Source: an uncultured Lachnospiraceae bacterium
Lineage (GTDB): Bacteria; Bacillota; Clostridia; Lachnospirales; Lachnospiraceae
DNA: 64,000 nt
Direction of reading: 5' to 3'
Assembly: GCA_910586025.1 (NCBI GenBank)
Contig: CAJUIO010000007.1
Location: 1-64,000, forward strand
Shown here: positions 27,109 through 35,989 of the stretch, piece after piece
Numbering within the stretch: position 1 is the first letter of the stretch
Layout of the letters: every line of letters begins with the position of its first letter
Made by a program: the position numbers and the translations under genes
Notes under the pieces: model-generated
The model's database searches: none
What the model saw: only the letters and a program-made list of their open reading frames with translations
What the model was told of the DNA's origin: nothing

Positions 27109-28203
27109 ATGTTAGCAGAATTGAAGAAAAAAAGTATTATGAGGGCGATTCCACTGATGCTTATTTTTGTGGTTGCCGGAGGCGTGCTGGTTGCGGCTGA
27201 ATTTTCAAACATGAAGTCGCTGCTTAGGGGTCACGTCAAATTTGAGACGCTTTTGCCGGATGAGATAAACGGAGACCTGATCGTGGAGGCCTCCATCAAC
27301 ACGAACTTCGGAGCATATATGGAGGAATACTCCAAAAATACGAAGACAAATGTTACAAGAACTACGGATATTTACTATGTGATCTGGACAGGGGACGACG
27401 ACAGCGAGGATTACAGGTATATGGGAATCAAGGTTCCGGCCTCCTACGGCGGACAGATGGATCGGATGGCGGAAGCCACTTATAATTACGAGATGTCGGA
27501 CACGATTCATTTTACCGGTGCGGTCAATAAGATGTCGTCCCAGGAATATCAATATTTTAAGGAATATTTCGAGGAATCCGACTGGACGGATGAGGAGATC
27601 GAGGAGTACACGCTGCCCTACTATATCAGCGTGGGCGCTCTGACGGGCGGTGCTGCGACCTCCGCCTACGTGATCTTTGGTATCGGTGCGGCATTGATTT
27701 TTGTCGGAATCATTATCATGATCTATTCTCTCCTGGGAGGGGATATGAAGGCGTTCAAGAAGGAGGCCGCGGCTCTTGGAATGAGTGAGATGGAGCTGGA
27801 GTCGGAATATGGAAGCGCCAGAGTCATGATCAAAAAGGACAATCTGCGTATCGGACGCAGGCTTACCTTCTATATGGGGGGACGGAAGACACATATAATA
27901 TCCAACGATAAGATTGTATGGGCTTATCAGCAGAGCACCACGCACAGAACCAACGGGATCAAGACGGGAACCACGTATGAACTGCTGATATATCTGCTGA
28001 ATGAAAAGAAGGTACGCCACATAAATATGCCGGGCGAGGAGAAGGCCGGTGAAATTCTGCAGTATATGTACGAGAACATGCCAACCGCGGTGGTGGGCTA
28101 CACGGACGAACTCATGAGTCTGTTCAGAAAGGATTATCAGGGCTTTTTGAATCTTCGTTATCACAATACGACCGAACAGAGCATGCCGGATATGCCGCAG
28201 TAG
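27109..28203 (+). CDS. Two-helix membrane protein, DUF6709-like
   Basis: A 364-residue protein. One N-terminal membrane helix (about residues 11-30) is followed by an extracellular domain, a second helix (about 178-205), and a C-terminal cytoplasmic domain with beta-rich sequence. The pattern suggests the DUF6709 family, but I am not certain. ATG at 27109 after GGGGGA is preferred to two earlier ATGs (27076, 27094). The next gene begins 20 nt downstream. Confidence 0.65.
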   Translation: MLAELKKKSIMRAIPLMLIFVVAGGVLVAAEFSNMKSLLRGHVKFETLLPDEINGDLIVEASINTNFGAYMEEYSKNTKTNVTRTTDIYYVIWTGDDDSEDYRYMGIKVPASYGGQMDRMAEATYNYEMSDTIHFTGAVNKMSSQEYQYFKEYFEESDWTDEEIEEYTLPYYISVGALTGGAATSAYVIFGIGAALIFVGIIIMIYSLLGGDMKAFKKEAAALGMSEMELESEYGSARVMIKKDNLRIGRRLTFYMGGRKTHIISNDKIVWAYQQSTTHRTNGIKTGTTYELLIYLLNEKKVRHINMPGEEKAGEILQYMYENMPTAVVGYTDELMSLFRKDYQGFLNLRYHNTTEQSMPDMPQ

Positions 28204-28222
28204 GATGAAGTGAGGGGAATGG

Positions 28223-28495
28223 ATGGAACAGAAAAAGGTATATGAATTTGATGCGGTGATCCATAAAGTGCCGGATATAGACGGTGCCTATATCGAATTT
28301 CCTTTTGATGTCAGGAAAGAATTCGGAAAGGGAAGGGTGAAGGTGCATGTGGAGTTTGACAAGGTGCCCTATGACGGAAGCCTGGTGAGTATGGGAACGC
28401 CGGGACATATTATCGGCATCAGGAAGGATATCCGGAAACAGCTGGGAAAACAGCCGGGGGATATCGTACATGTTACCTGCATGGAGAGAGAGTAA
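28223..28495 (+). CDS. DUF1905 family protein
   Basis: A 90-residue soluble protein that matches the compact beta-barrel DUF1905 family: FDAVIHKVPDIDGAYIEFPFDV near the start and GHIIGIRKDIRKQLGK near the end. Function is unknown. It ends immediately before a terminator, so it closes the transcription unit begun upstream of 27109. Confidence 0.85.
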   Translation: MEQKKVYEFDAVIHKVPDIDGAYIEFPFDVRKEFGKGRVKVHVEFDKVPYDGSLVSMGTPGHIIGIRKDIRKQLGKQPGDIVHVTCMERE

Positions 28496-28497
28496 GG

Positions 28498-28536
28498 ATT
28501 ATCGGTCCGCTTCGCGGCGGACCGGTAATTTTTTTC
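28498..28536 (+). terminator. Rho-independent terminator after the DUF1905 gene
   Basis: Arms 28498-28510 and 28517-28529 pair over 13 bp with one G-U pair, followed by TTTTTTC. It begins 3 nt after the stop codon, and the next promoter's -35 box follows immediately. Confidence 0.9.
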
Positions 28537-28565
28537 TTGACATAATGTGCGATACACAGTATTAT
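28537..28565 (+). promoter_or_regulatory. Promoter of the PadR unit, with overlapping dyad
   Basis: A consensus -35 TTGACA (28537-28542) and a -10 TATTAT (28560-28565) with 17-nt spacer. The spacer holds an imperfect dyad TGTG-CGATA-CACA, and TGTGCGA recurs at 28580-28586. PadR regulators commonly bind such sites in their own promoters, so autorepression is likely. Confidence 0.75.
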
Positions 28566-28611
28566 AAAGGCAACACTGGTGTGCGACTATGAATAACATG
28601 GAGGTAAATAC

Positions 28612-28956
28612 ATGGATCATGATGAGATCATATCGGGTCTGATCCTGGAGCTGCGGCGGGGAACGCTGATCCTTCTGGTACTGAATCAGCTGCAAAAGCC
28701 TAAGTATGGATACAATCTGGTGAAGGAGCTGAAGGAGCACGACATTCCCATAGAGGCGAACACGCTTTATCCGCTGATGAGAAGGTTGGAATCTCAGGGG
28801 CTTTTGATGAGCGAGTGGGATACCGGAGAGACGAAGCCCAGGAAATATTATTCCATCACGGAGGACGGAAGGATTGTGCTGAAAAAGGCAAGAGAGAACT
28901 GGAGGACATTTTCCGGAAAGGTAGACAGTCTGCTTGAGGACGGAGGGGAGGATTAA
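28612..28956 (+). CDS. PadR-family transcriptional regulator
   Basis: A 114-residue winged-helix regulator with the PadR pattern: LILLVLNQLQKPKYGYNLVKEL, then EANTLYPLMRRLESQGLL. PadR proteins repress their own operon and respond to small molecules or to a membrane partner. It is followed directly, with no spacer, by an HAAS-type membrane protein gene, a common pairing in Firmicutes. ATG is 7 nt after GGAGG. Confidence 0.92.
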   Translation: MDHDEIISGLILELRRGTLILLVLNQLQKPKYGYNLVKELKEHDIPIEANTLYPLMRRLESQGLLMSEWDTGETKPRKYYSITEDGRIVLKKARENWRTFSGKVDSLLEDGGED

Positions 28957-29949
28957 ATGTACAGTGAACTGATAAAAAGATATGTATATGCGGTGACCAG
29001 GCATCTGCCCCGCAAATCAAGAGAGGATGTGGCAAAGGAACTGAACACCCTGATTGCGGATATGCTGGAAGAGAGATGCGGCCAGATGCCGCCTGCGGAG
29101 AAGGATGTGCGGGTGGTGCTCACGGAGCTTGGAACTGCGTCGGAGCTCTATGAGCAGTACAGCGGTGACGGAAAGAAATGTCTGATAGGGCCGCCCTATT
29201 ATTCCACATATCTGTATGTGCTGCGGATTGTGATGATATGTACGCTGATCGGAACAACGCTGGCGTTTGCTCTTTCGGTGATGGCGGGGGAAAGAGAGAT
29301 CTATTGGTTTTTTGAGGTGTTCAAGTGGATCGGCATGATGTTTTCCGGAGCCGTTGCGGCCTTTGCGTTTGTCACAGCCCTGTTTGCCTATTTCCATCAC
29401 AAGGAGATTCCTCTCGACGGCAGTATGGGACTGGATAATTTGCCGCCGGTGCCTGAGAAGAAGGACCGGATTTCCAAAAGTGAGTCGATCTTCGGAATTG
29501 TGATTTCCGTGGTGTTCGTCCTGATACTTCTGTGCTGTCCCCAGATTTTCTGCGCTATAACAGAACAGGGAGAAGTATTCCCGGTCTTTTATGTTCAGGC
29601 GGTAAGAGACACATGGTATCTCATTGTTCTCTTCGGACTTTGCGGCATCATAGGAGAGGCCGTAAAGCTGATGGATGGCAGATACACCGGGAGAGTCATG
29701 CTCACCACCATTGCCTGCGACCTGGTTTCCGCTGTCTGTGTGACCTGGTGGCTTCTGGGGCATGATCTGGTAAACATGGAAATGATAGAGGCTATTCTTG
29801 GATATACGCAGCGAAATGAGGTCGTCAGGGCCATGTTCATGAATATACAGCTCCTTCTGTGGGGGATGATCATGCTGGCGTTGGTGATTGACGCGGTGAC
29901 TGCTGCGGTGAAGACAAGTCTGGCCAGGGACAGGGAGGAAATGAAATGA
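28957..29949 (+). CDS. HAAS/DUF1700-like membrane protein, PadR partner
   Basis: A 330-residue protein. The N-terminal soluble helical region (about residues 1-75, with LPRKSREDVAKELNTLIADML) resembles the HAAS domain that couples to PadR regulators. About six membrane helices follow. It begins one base after the PadR stop codon. Its own stop overlaps the original start codon of the next, damaged gene (ATGA), so the three once formed one coupled unit. Confidence 0.8.
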   Translation: MYSELIKRYVYAVTRHLPRKSREDVAKELNTLIADMLEERCGQMPPAEKDVRVVLTELGTASELYEQYSGDGKKCLIGPPYYSTYLYVLRIVMICTLIGTTLAFALSVMAGEREIYWFFEVFKWIGMMFSGAVAAFAFVTALFAYFHHKEIPLDGSMGLDNLPPVPEKKDRISKSESIFGIVISVVFVLILLCCPQIFCAITEQGEVFPVFYVQAVRDTWYLIVLFGLCGIIGEAVKLMDGRYTGRVMLTTIACDLVSAVCVTWWLLGHDLVNMEMIEAILGYTQRNEVVRAMFMNIQLLLWGMIMLALVIDAVTAAVKTSLARDREEMK

Positions 29950-30808
29950 AGCGAAGACAAAACGAAAAGAGGCTGTCACCTTTCTTGCGGATGAGGAACG
30001 CATCGCCAGATACCGCAGACGGGGAGTAACCTGCAATGGGGAGTCATGTGACTTTCAGATGAGCGGCAGGGCGCAGGAATCCGATCTTGTGATCTTTGCG
30101 GTGAAGGGACCGGATCTTGACGGGGCTTTGGAGCTGGCCGGGGAGGCCGTGGGGGAGGAAACGACTATTCTTTCTCTCCTCAACGGAATCAGCAGCGAGG
30201 AGATCCTGGAACAGAGGATGAAAAAGGGCTGCGTGATCCACTGTATCGCACAGGGAATGGACGCGGTAAAGCTGGGGAACGCCCTGACCTATTCCCACAA
30301 GGGAGAGCTCAGGATCGGAACGCCGGATGCCGGAAAGAAGCCCTGTCTGCAACGGGCCGGGGAGATTCTGAAAGCGGCGGGGATTCCCTTCGTAACGGAG
30401 GAGGATATTCTTCACCGGCTCTGGGGAAAATGGATGCTGAATGTGGGGGTTAATCAGGTGGTCATGGTGACGGAGGGAACCTATGGAACCATTCAGAAGC
30501 CTGGCGAGGCCAGAGATATGATGCTGGCGGCCATGGAGGAGGTAAGGCGGCTCTCGGACCTGGCAGGAACGGGAGTGACAAGGGAGGATCTGGAAGCTTA
30601 TGTGGAGCTGGTGGATTCCCTGAACCCGGATGGAATGCCCTCCATGCGTCAGGACGGCATTGCCCGCCGGTACTCGGAGGTGGAGTTTTTCTCCGGAACC
30701 GTGCTCCGCAAGGCTGACGAATACGGCATGGAGGCGCCTGTAAACAGGCAGCTGTATGACAGGATTAAAGCGATCGAGGCCGGATATGATGAGAGGCTTA
30801 TTACATAA
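29946..30808 (+). pseudogene. Ketopantoate reductase gene, N-terminal deletion and frameshift
   Basis: The body (from about 29977 to 30808) encodes a PanE/ApbA-family ketopantoate 2-reductase: VTFLADEERIARY, then LVIFAVKGPDL, then a C-terminal helical domain with RLWGKWMLNVGVNQV. The coupled start ATG at 29946 (overlapping the upstream stop) is in a different frame, and only about 9 codons separate it from VTFLADE. Intact members have about 27 residues here, including the GxGxxG NADP-binding loop, which is missing. The gene was therefore probably inactivated by a deletion of unknown length. The first in-frame ATG at 30059 would give a 249-residue protein lacking the cofactor fold. Confidence 0.75.
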
Positions 30809-30852
30809 ATTGTCCTATTTATAACATTTTGGTTAGGATATGCCGCAAAACT

Positions 30853-30860
30853 GCCGATAT
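30853..30860 (+). promoter_or_regulatory. SigmaD-like -10 box (GCCGATAT) upstream of the coiled-coil gene
   Basis: GCCGATAT is identical to the flagellar SigmaD -10 consensus of B. subtilis. The matching -35 (TAAA) about 14-16 nt upstream is poor (TAGG or TTAG), so the call is tentative. The gap from 30809 to 30906 shows no clear SigmaA promoter. Confidence 0.35.
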
Positions 30861-30906
30861 ACGAGGTGAAGATAACGGATTATCTTGTCATAAAGGAGAT
30901 GGAGCT

Positions 30907-31863
30907 ATGAAGGTACAGAATACGACGATTTTTATGGGGGATGCCAGCCGGAGCCAGAGACATGGAAAGGCGGAGCAGGACAGGACAGGCAACAAAAATA
31001 TTTTTGCGGGCGGACTGAATCAGAAATTTGATCCTATCGCACAGAAGCGGCAGCAGGCCAGGGAGCAGGCGATGAAGATCGTGGGAGATACCTGGGCGGG
31101 TGATAAAAAAATAGACGACGATATCGAGGGGCGCAGGAACAGGATTTTGCAGCTTCGGGGCGAGATCAGACAGGCGAGGGGCTCCGTCAGGGAGATAGAG
31201 GAACAGCGGGAAGCGTTGCGGGAATCCTGCGGCGTGGAGGCAGACAGCCAGGAGCAGCGGGATCTTGAGCTTCTTGCAAAGGAAATGGATGCGAAGACTC
31301 CCTGGAAGCAGGTGTCCCTTACCAAGGAAGAGGGAGAGCGGATCGAACAGATCAGAGCCCAGGGGCTTACGGAATATCAGGAACGCTCCCTTGAGATGAA
31401 AAAGGGTGCCGAGTACTATGAAAACCAGATAAATGAAATGAAAAAAGAGATCGAGATGGAAAATTCCATCATTCGGGCCACACGTCTGGAACGTCTCAAA
31501 AAGGATCCCATGGTGAAGGCGCAGAAGCAGGCGGAGGAGATCATGGAGGCGGCCAGCGAGGAGATCGTGGGTATGCTGGCAGATGAGGCAAAGGACCACA
31601 TCGACGAGGAGATGGAGGAGAAGAAGGAAGCGGCGCAGGAGAAGGCCGAGGAAGCGAAGGAACTGGAAGAGAAGCTGGAAAAGATCAAGGAAAAGAAGGA
31701 GGATCAGGAGGAGCTTGCCGAGGCCATCGGGGAGCTCACGGAGCAGACCCTGCAGCTTGACGGCGTAAAGACGGATATTCAGGAGGAGATTAAAGATATC
31801 GTCAATAAGATGAAGCTTCTCGAGGAAGACATCAAGGGTGCGGTGGTAGATACGACCGTGTAG
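30907..31863 (+). CDS. Coiled-coil protein of unknown function
   Basis: A 318-residue soluble protein, rich in Glu, Lys, Gln and Ala, with long helical heptad stretches over residues 60-300. The short N-terminal motif NIFAGGLNQKFDPIAQKR seems conserved in hypothetical proteins of this group of organisms. No signal or membrane segment and no enzymatic motif. ATG at 30907 after AAGGAG is preferred to an earlier ATG in the upstream gap. Followed by a terminator. Confidence 0.75.
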   Translation: MKVQNTTIFMGDASRSQRHGKAEQDRTGNKNIFAGGLNQKFDPIAQKRQQAREQAMKIVGDTWAGDKKIDDDIEGRRNRILQLRGEIRQARGSVREIEEQREALRESCGVEADSQEQRDLELLAKEMDAKTPWKQVSLTKEEGERIEQIRAQGLTEYQERSLEMKKGAEYYENQINEMKKEIEMENSIIRATRLERLKKDPMVKAQKQAEEIMEAASEEIVGMLADEAKDHIDEEMEEKKEAAQEKAEEAKELEEKLEKIKEKKEDQEELAEAIGELTEQTLQLDGVKTDIQEEIKDIVNKMKLLEEDIKGAVVDTTV

Positions 31864-31895
31864 GCGGACAGGAAATTCGGAACAGAAGATATTGG

Positions 31896-31931
31896 TGATG
31901 CCTGCGGATTATTCCGTGCTTCGGGCTTTTG
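31896..31931 (+). repeat. Dispersed repeat, second copy
   Basis: TGATGCCTGCGGATT (31896-31910) is identical to 27027-27041, and the next 20 nt are related. This copy lies between the coiled-coil gene and its terminator. Confidence 0.5.
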
Positions 31932-31955
31932 ACCCTGGTATCATCAGATGAGACA

Positions 31956-31986
31956 GGCGGCAGTTTTTCTGCCGCCGTTGTTTTTA
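31956..31986 (+). terminator. Rho-independent terminator of the coiled-coil gene
   Basis: GGCGGCAG (31956-31963) pairs with CTGCCGCC (31969-31976) across a TTTTT loop, followed by GTTGTTTTTA. Confidence 0.85.
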
Positions 31987-31987
31987 T

Positions 31988-32036
31988 GTTACCGCTCCCT
32001 CGCAGCCGGCAGTCTGTTTTGCGGGGGAACGGTAAT
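31988..32036. repeat. Short palindromic element related to the 56-330 repeat
   Basis: The sequence begins GTTACCG and ends CGGTAA, so its ends pair, and its first 36 nt match the arm at 56-91 in about 29 positions. This looks like a shorter member of the same dispersed palindromic family. With the terminator, the promoter and the repeat at 31896 it accounts for the gap 31864-32211. Confidence 0.55.
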
Positions 32037-32076
32037 GATCTTTCCATATAAAAATATGGTAATAGGTATAACAAGG

Positions 32077-32105
32077 TTTACCAAAGAGTTATCGTATGCT
32101 ATGAT
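32077..32105 (+). promoter_or_regulatory. Promoter of the two-component/flotillin locus
   Basis: TTTACC (32077-32082) and TATGAT (32100-32105) with a 17-nt spacer, about 107 nt upstream of the regulator start. The alternative -10 GATAAAAT lies directly after. A medium-quality promoter. Confidence 0.5.
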
Positions 32106-32211
32106 AAAATAGTTAAAGGGAAAAAAGTACCATATATTTGTTCCCTGTGAAACGTATTTTAATCAGGATGAAACACTGCAGAGGCTGAAAAGTTACGGAC
32201 AAGGAGAGAAA

Positions 32212-32928
32212 GTGCAGATTATGAAATACAAAATATTGGTAGCGGAAGATGACAGGGATATTGCGGAGTTTATAAAATTATATCTGGAAAATGAAGGATA
32301 CGAGGTGATTCTGGCCGGGGACGGCCTGCTTGCCTTTGAGGCGACTCTGAAGGAGAAGATCGACCTTGCGGTGGTTGATATCATGCTCCCGAAGATGAAC
32401 GGCTATGATCTGATCAAGAAAATAAGGGAGGGAAGCAACATTCCCATCGTGATTTTGTCGGCCAAAAATCTGGACAGCGACAAGATCCTGGGGCTGGATC
32501 TGGGGGCGGACGACTATCTGACCAAGCCCTTTAACCCTCTTGAGCTGATCGCCAGGATCAAATCCAATATCAGGAGATATTACAGTCTGGGAAGCCAGGT
32601 GGAGGGAGGCGATGGAAAAGCGTCCCATATCCTGAAGGTGGGGGATCTTACCCTGGACGAGGAGGAGGTCACCTTAAGGAAGGGGGATGCCGTGATCACG
32701 ATCACGCCCACGGAATACAAAATGATGGTGCTTTTCATGAAGTCTCCGGGCAAGGTATTTACCAAAATGCAGATATATCAGGCGGTCAGCGGGGAAAGCT
32801 ATGTGAATGACGACAACACGCTCATGGTCCACATATCTAATCTGAGGGATAAGATCGAGGACAATCCCAGAGAGCCCAAATATATCAAAAATATCAGAGG
32901 CATAGGGTACAAAATTGAAAAGCTTTAA
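32212..32928 (+). CDS. OmpR-family response regulator
   Basis: A 238-residue regulator. The receiver domain has the phosphoacceptor Asp56 in DLAVVDIMLP, and the C-terminus is an OmpR winged helix (VFTKMQIYQAVSGESYVNDDNTLMVHISNLRDKIE). GTG at 32212, 5 nt after AAGGAG, is preferred to the ATG at 32221, which would be 14 nt away. The kinase gene overlaps its end by 14 nt, so the pair is coupled. Confidence 0.93.
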   Translation: MQIMKYKILVAEDDRDIAEFIKLYLENEGYEVILAGDGLLAFEATLKEKIDLAVVDIMLPKMNGYDLIKKIREGSNIPIVILSAKNLDSDKILGLDLGADDYLTKPFNPLELIARIKSNIRRYYSLGSQVEGGDGKASHILKVGDLTLDEEEVTLRKGDAVITITPTEYKMMVLFMKSPGKVFTKMQIYQAVSGESYVNDDNTLMVHISNLRDKIEDNPREPKYIKNIRGIGYKIEKL

Positions 32929-34543
32929 GGGAAGGGACAGGAGCCTGTACGTGCTCCTGATCAAAAATTATATCATCTATACACTGGTCATGGTTGCCCT
33001 GATGATGGTCATCTATTTTGGAAGGGTATTAGCGGAAAAGACGATCATACAGGCTCCCAGGGTGAACAGGCCTTTGGGCGGCGGCGAGCTGCTTGAGAGA
33101 GGGGAGTACGAGAATCTCACCCTGAAAAAGCTTCTGGGCACCCAGGGAAGCTTTGAGATCCTGGATCCCGACGGCAATCTGATTTACACGGACCGGGAGG
33201 GGGATGAGGAGGGTTATACCGCAAGGGAGCTTGCTTTAATACCGGTGTATAATACTCCCTATTCATATAAGGCCTCCGAGTATGAGGCGGAAAACGGAAC
33301 AAGGCATACGCTGGTAAGATGCGTCAGGACGGAGGCGGATACGGGCTACCGGGAGGATGTCTCCTATATGGTGCTGGATGAGGAGCTGCATGTGATTCAG
33401 GGCAGCCCCATATGGAAGGACCAGCAGTTTACCCGGCATGAGCTGGAGCTCCTCACCCTTTCGTCGGATGCGAAATATTCCGTCTATAAATATGAGTTCG
33501 AGGAGCAGGGAAAGGGAAGCCGCATTCTTGTCATGCATATCAAAAAAATGGACGGGCAGAAATACAGAAGGCTGTCCGCACTGTGGAAAATATTTATTCC
33601 CGTATATATCTGTTCTTATATTTTCACATTGGTATTTTTTACCATACGGATGAGGCGGAAGGTTCAGGAGCCTCTTGACATGCTGAACGAGGGAATTCTT
33701 GCCCTTGCGGGTGGAAACCGGGACACGAAAATCAGCTATAAGGGGCCCAGGGAGTTTGAGGCGATTTTCAACAGCTTCAACCGGATGTCGGGACTTCTGC
33801 GGGAGAGCGAGGATTCCAAGGAGAGGCTGATCATGGAAAAGCAGAAAATGCTGGCGGATATCTCCCATGATCTGAAGACACCCATCACCGTGATCCGGGG
33901 ATATGCCAAAGCGGTTGCGGACGGCCTGACCAGCCCCGTAACCCAGAAGCATTACCTCAACACGATCTTTACGAAGACGGAGGATCTCACGGAGATGATC
34001 AACGCCTTTTACGATTACGGCAAGCTGGAGCATCCGGAATTCCGTCTGGTAAAGGAGCGGCAGGATCTTGCGGAGTTTATCAGGGAATACCTGGCGTTCA
34101 AATACGACGAGATTGACCTGACGGGCTTTGAGATCGAGGCGGAGATTCCGGACGGGGAGGTTTGGTACAGCTTTGACGGCATACAGCTGCGCAGAGTGTT
34201 TGACAATATTTTTTCCAATGCGCTCAAGCATAATCCCAGGGGCACCACAATCTATCTCACCCTGCAGCAGACAGACAGGAGTATCCGCATCGAAATCGGC
34301 GATAACGGGGTGGGGATTCCGGAGGAGATCCGGGAGAATCTTTTTGATCCCTTTATGGTGGGAGACGATTCCAGAAACAACAGACAGGGCTCCGGGCTTG
34401 GGCTTGCGGTCGCAAAGAAGATCGTGGAGCTTCACGGCGGCGCACTCTTTTTGGAAAAGCCGGTGAATCTTGCGGTGAGCACGCTGTTCGTGATCCGGCT
34501 CATGAGGGCGGAGGGAAAAGAAAGAAGCATGATGAGTCTATGA
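32915..34543 (+). CDS. HAMP-containing sensor histidine kinase
   Basis: A 542-residue membrane kinase. The first membrane helix lies near residues 13-36, an extracellular domain follows, and a second helix lies near 223-245. Next come a HAMP region, a HisKA domain with the phosphoacceptor His318 (ADISHDLKTPITVIRG), and a HATPase domain (NALKHNPRG, GDNGVGIP, SGLGLAVAKKIV). TTG at 32915 lies inside the regulator gene. Its natural partner is the OmpR regulator. Its last four bases overlap the next start (ATGA). Confidence 0.93.
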   Translation: MKSFKGRDRSLYVLLIKNYIIYTLVMVALMMVIYFGRVLAEKTIIQAPRVNRPLGGGELLERGEYENLTLKKLLGTQGSFEILDPDGNLIYTDREGDEEGYTARELALIPVYNTPYSYKASEYEAENGTRHTLVRCVRTEADTGYREDVSYMVLDEELHVIQGSPIWKDQQFTRHELELLTLSSDAKYSVYKYEFEEQGKGSRILVMHIKKMDGQKYRRLSALWKIFIPVYICSYIFTLVFFTIRMRRKVQEPLDMLNEGILALAGGNRDTKISYKGPREFEAIFNSFNRMSGLLRESEDSKERLIMEKQKMLADISHDLKTPITVIRGYAKAVADGLTSPVTQKHYLNTIFTKTEDLTEMINAFYDYGKLEHPEFRLVKERQDLAEFIREYLAFKYDEIDLTGFEIEAEIPDGEVWYSFDGIQLRRVFDNIFSNALKHNPRGTTIYLTLQQTDRSIRIEIGDNGVGIPEEIRENLFDPFMVGDDSRNNRQGSGLGLAVAKKIVELHGGALFLEKPVNLAVSTLFVIRLMRAEGKERSMMSL

Positions 34544-35370
34544 AAAAAATAACGGTATCATTAATTATCATAAACGGAATTCAGCTTTTGATCGGAATAA
34601 GCATATGGATATATATCGGAATTGCCAGACTTACGGGGGTGAACCTGACCCTGTATCTGGCAGTTTCTTTAATGCTCCTGTGTAATGTGGCCACCATTGT
34701 GGGGCTGTATCTCGCCATGAGGTATACCAACCATGATCTGGAGGACAGCATTCACAATCTGGAACGTCTTAACGCAAAGCTCCGGGCTCAGCGTCACGAT
34801 TATCTGAACCATTTCCAGGTGATCTACGGCCTCATGGAGCTGGAGGAATATGGGGAGGCAAAGAAGTATTTAGCTCCCGTCTTCAAGGATATCATGAAGG
34901 TCAGCAAGGCGCTCAGGACCTCCCAGCCGGCGGTAAACGCTCTTTTGCAGGTGAAGATGGAGGCGGCGGAGAGGGAGAGGATTGATTTTTACCCGGAGAT
35001 CAGGTCGGAGCTCTCCGCCCTGCCCATAGAGCCCTGGAGTCTGTGCAAAATTCTTGCAAATCTCATTGACAACAGCATTTATGTCCTCTCCGGGGAAGAG
35101 AAGGAGGAAAAGAAAATTATCCTGGAAATGTCCGAGGATGCGGAATCCTACCGTTTTGTGGTCAGCAACAACGGGCCGGCCATTCCTGCGGATATGCAGT
35201 CCGAGATTTTCCGAATGGGTGTCTCCTCCAAGAAGGAGGAGGGCCATGGGATGGGGCTTTACATTGTCCGGGAGATCGTGAAGGAGGCCGGAGGCGACAT
35301 TGCTTTGTGGTCGGATGAGACGAAGACCACCTTCGAAATCCGTCTTCCCAGGAGGAGGCATGACAGTTGA
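34540..35370 (+). CDS. Short Spo0B/GHKL-type sensor kinase
   Basis: A 276-residue protein. Two membrane helices (about residues 4-28 and 35-58) are followed by a phosphotransfer region with QRHDYLNHF (His86), as in Spo0B and GHKL kinases, and a GHKL ATPase (NLIDNSIYVL, GHGMGLYIVREIV). It has almost no extracellular sensor region, so the signal is probably membrane-borne or comes from a partner. It overlaps the upstream kinase gene by 4 nt. No second response regulator is adjacent; the LytTR regulator at 37357, beyond the flotillin genes, is the expected partner. Confidence 0.87.
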   Translation: MKKITVSLIIINGIQLLIGISIWIYIGIARLTGVNLTLYLAVSLMLLCNVATIVGLYLAMRYTNHDLEDSIHNLERLNAKLRAQRHDYLNHFQVIYGLMELEEYGEAKKYLAPVFKDIMKVSKALRTSQPAVNALLQVKMEAAERERIDFYPEIRSELSALPIEPWSLCKILANLIDNSIYVLSGEEKEEKKIILEMSEDAESYRFVVSNNGPAIPADMQSEIFRMGVSSKKEEGHGMGLYIVREIVKEAGGDIALWSDETKTTFEIRLPRRRHDS

Positions 35371-35479
35371 GAGGTCAGAATGTATATTTGGTGGATTATC
35401 TCTTTCGGAGCGGGCGGATTTGGGATATATTCTGATTACAGAAAGGAACTGTTAAAAAAATCCCGAAAGGAGGAGAAAA

Positions 35480-35962
35480 GTGGAGATACTATCAATTGTG
35501 GCAATCGCTTTGCTGATTGCGGGATTTGTGCTTCTGGGAATTGAGATGGTTGTGCCCGGGTTTTCCCTGCCGGGAATAAGCGGCATTATCTGCCTGGTAG
35601 CCGGGGTGCTGCTTGCGGCGGACAGTGTGGAGGAAGGAATCATCATTACCCTGATTGTCCTGGCGCTTCTCGGCATCATGTTTGCGGTGCTGCTGTGGCT
35701 CCTGTCAAAGGGAAAGCTCAAGTCACCGATTATCTTAAAGGAGGAGCAGAAGACGGATCAGGGCTATATCAGCTCCAAGGATCTGGAATATCTTCTGGGA
35801 AAAGAGGGAACGGCGGCTACAGACCTGAGACCAAGCGGTATGGGAGACTTTGACGGTGTGGTTCTTGACGTGCTGTCCGAGGGAACCTACATAGACAAAG
35901 GCACGCCCCTTATCATTCACAAGGTTCAGGGATCAAAGCTGATTGTCAGGGAAAAGAAGTAG
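35480..35962 (+). CDS. NfeD-family membrane protein (short form)
   Basis: A 160-residue NfeD1b-type protein: three or four membrane helices over residues 4-75 and a C-terminal OB-fold domain (GKEGTAATDLRPSG, LIIHKVQGSKLIV). NfeD proteins are encoded next to flotillins and help organise membrane microdomains. GTG at 35480 after AAAGGAGG. The 109-nt gap before it has no clear promoter; readthrough or a weak promoter is likely. floA begins 27 nt downstream. Confidence 0.9.
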   Translation: MEILSIVAIALLIAGFVLLGIEMVVPGFSLPGISGIICLVAGVLLAADSVEEGIIITLIVLALLGIMFAVLLWLLSKGKLKSPIILKEEQKTDQGYISSKDLEYLLGKEGTAATDLRPSGMGDFDGVVLDVLSEGTYIDKGTPLIIHKVQGSKLIVREKK

Positions 35963-35989
35963 GATACAAAATTGTGAGGAGGAACTGAA

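Noticed and set aside
33263..34435. 390-residue reverse frame
   Set aside because: Shadow of the HAMP kinase gene; codon pattern and composition do not fit.
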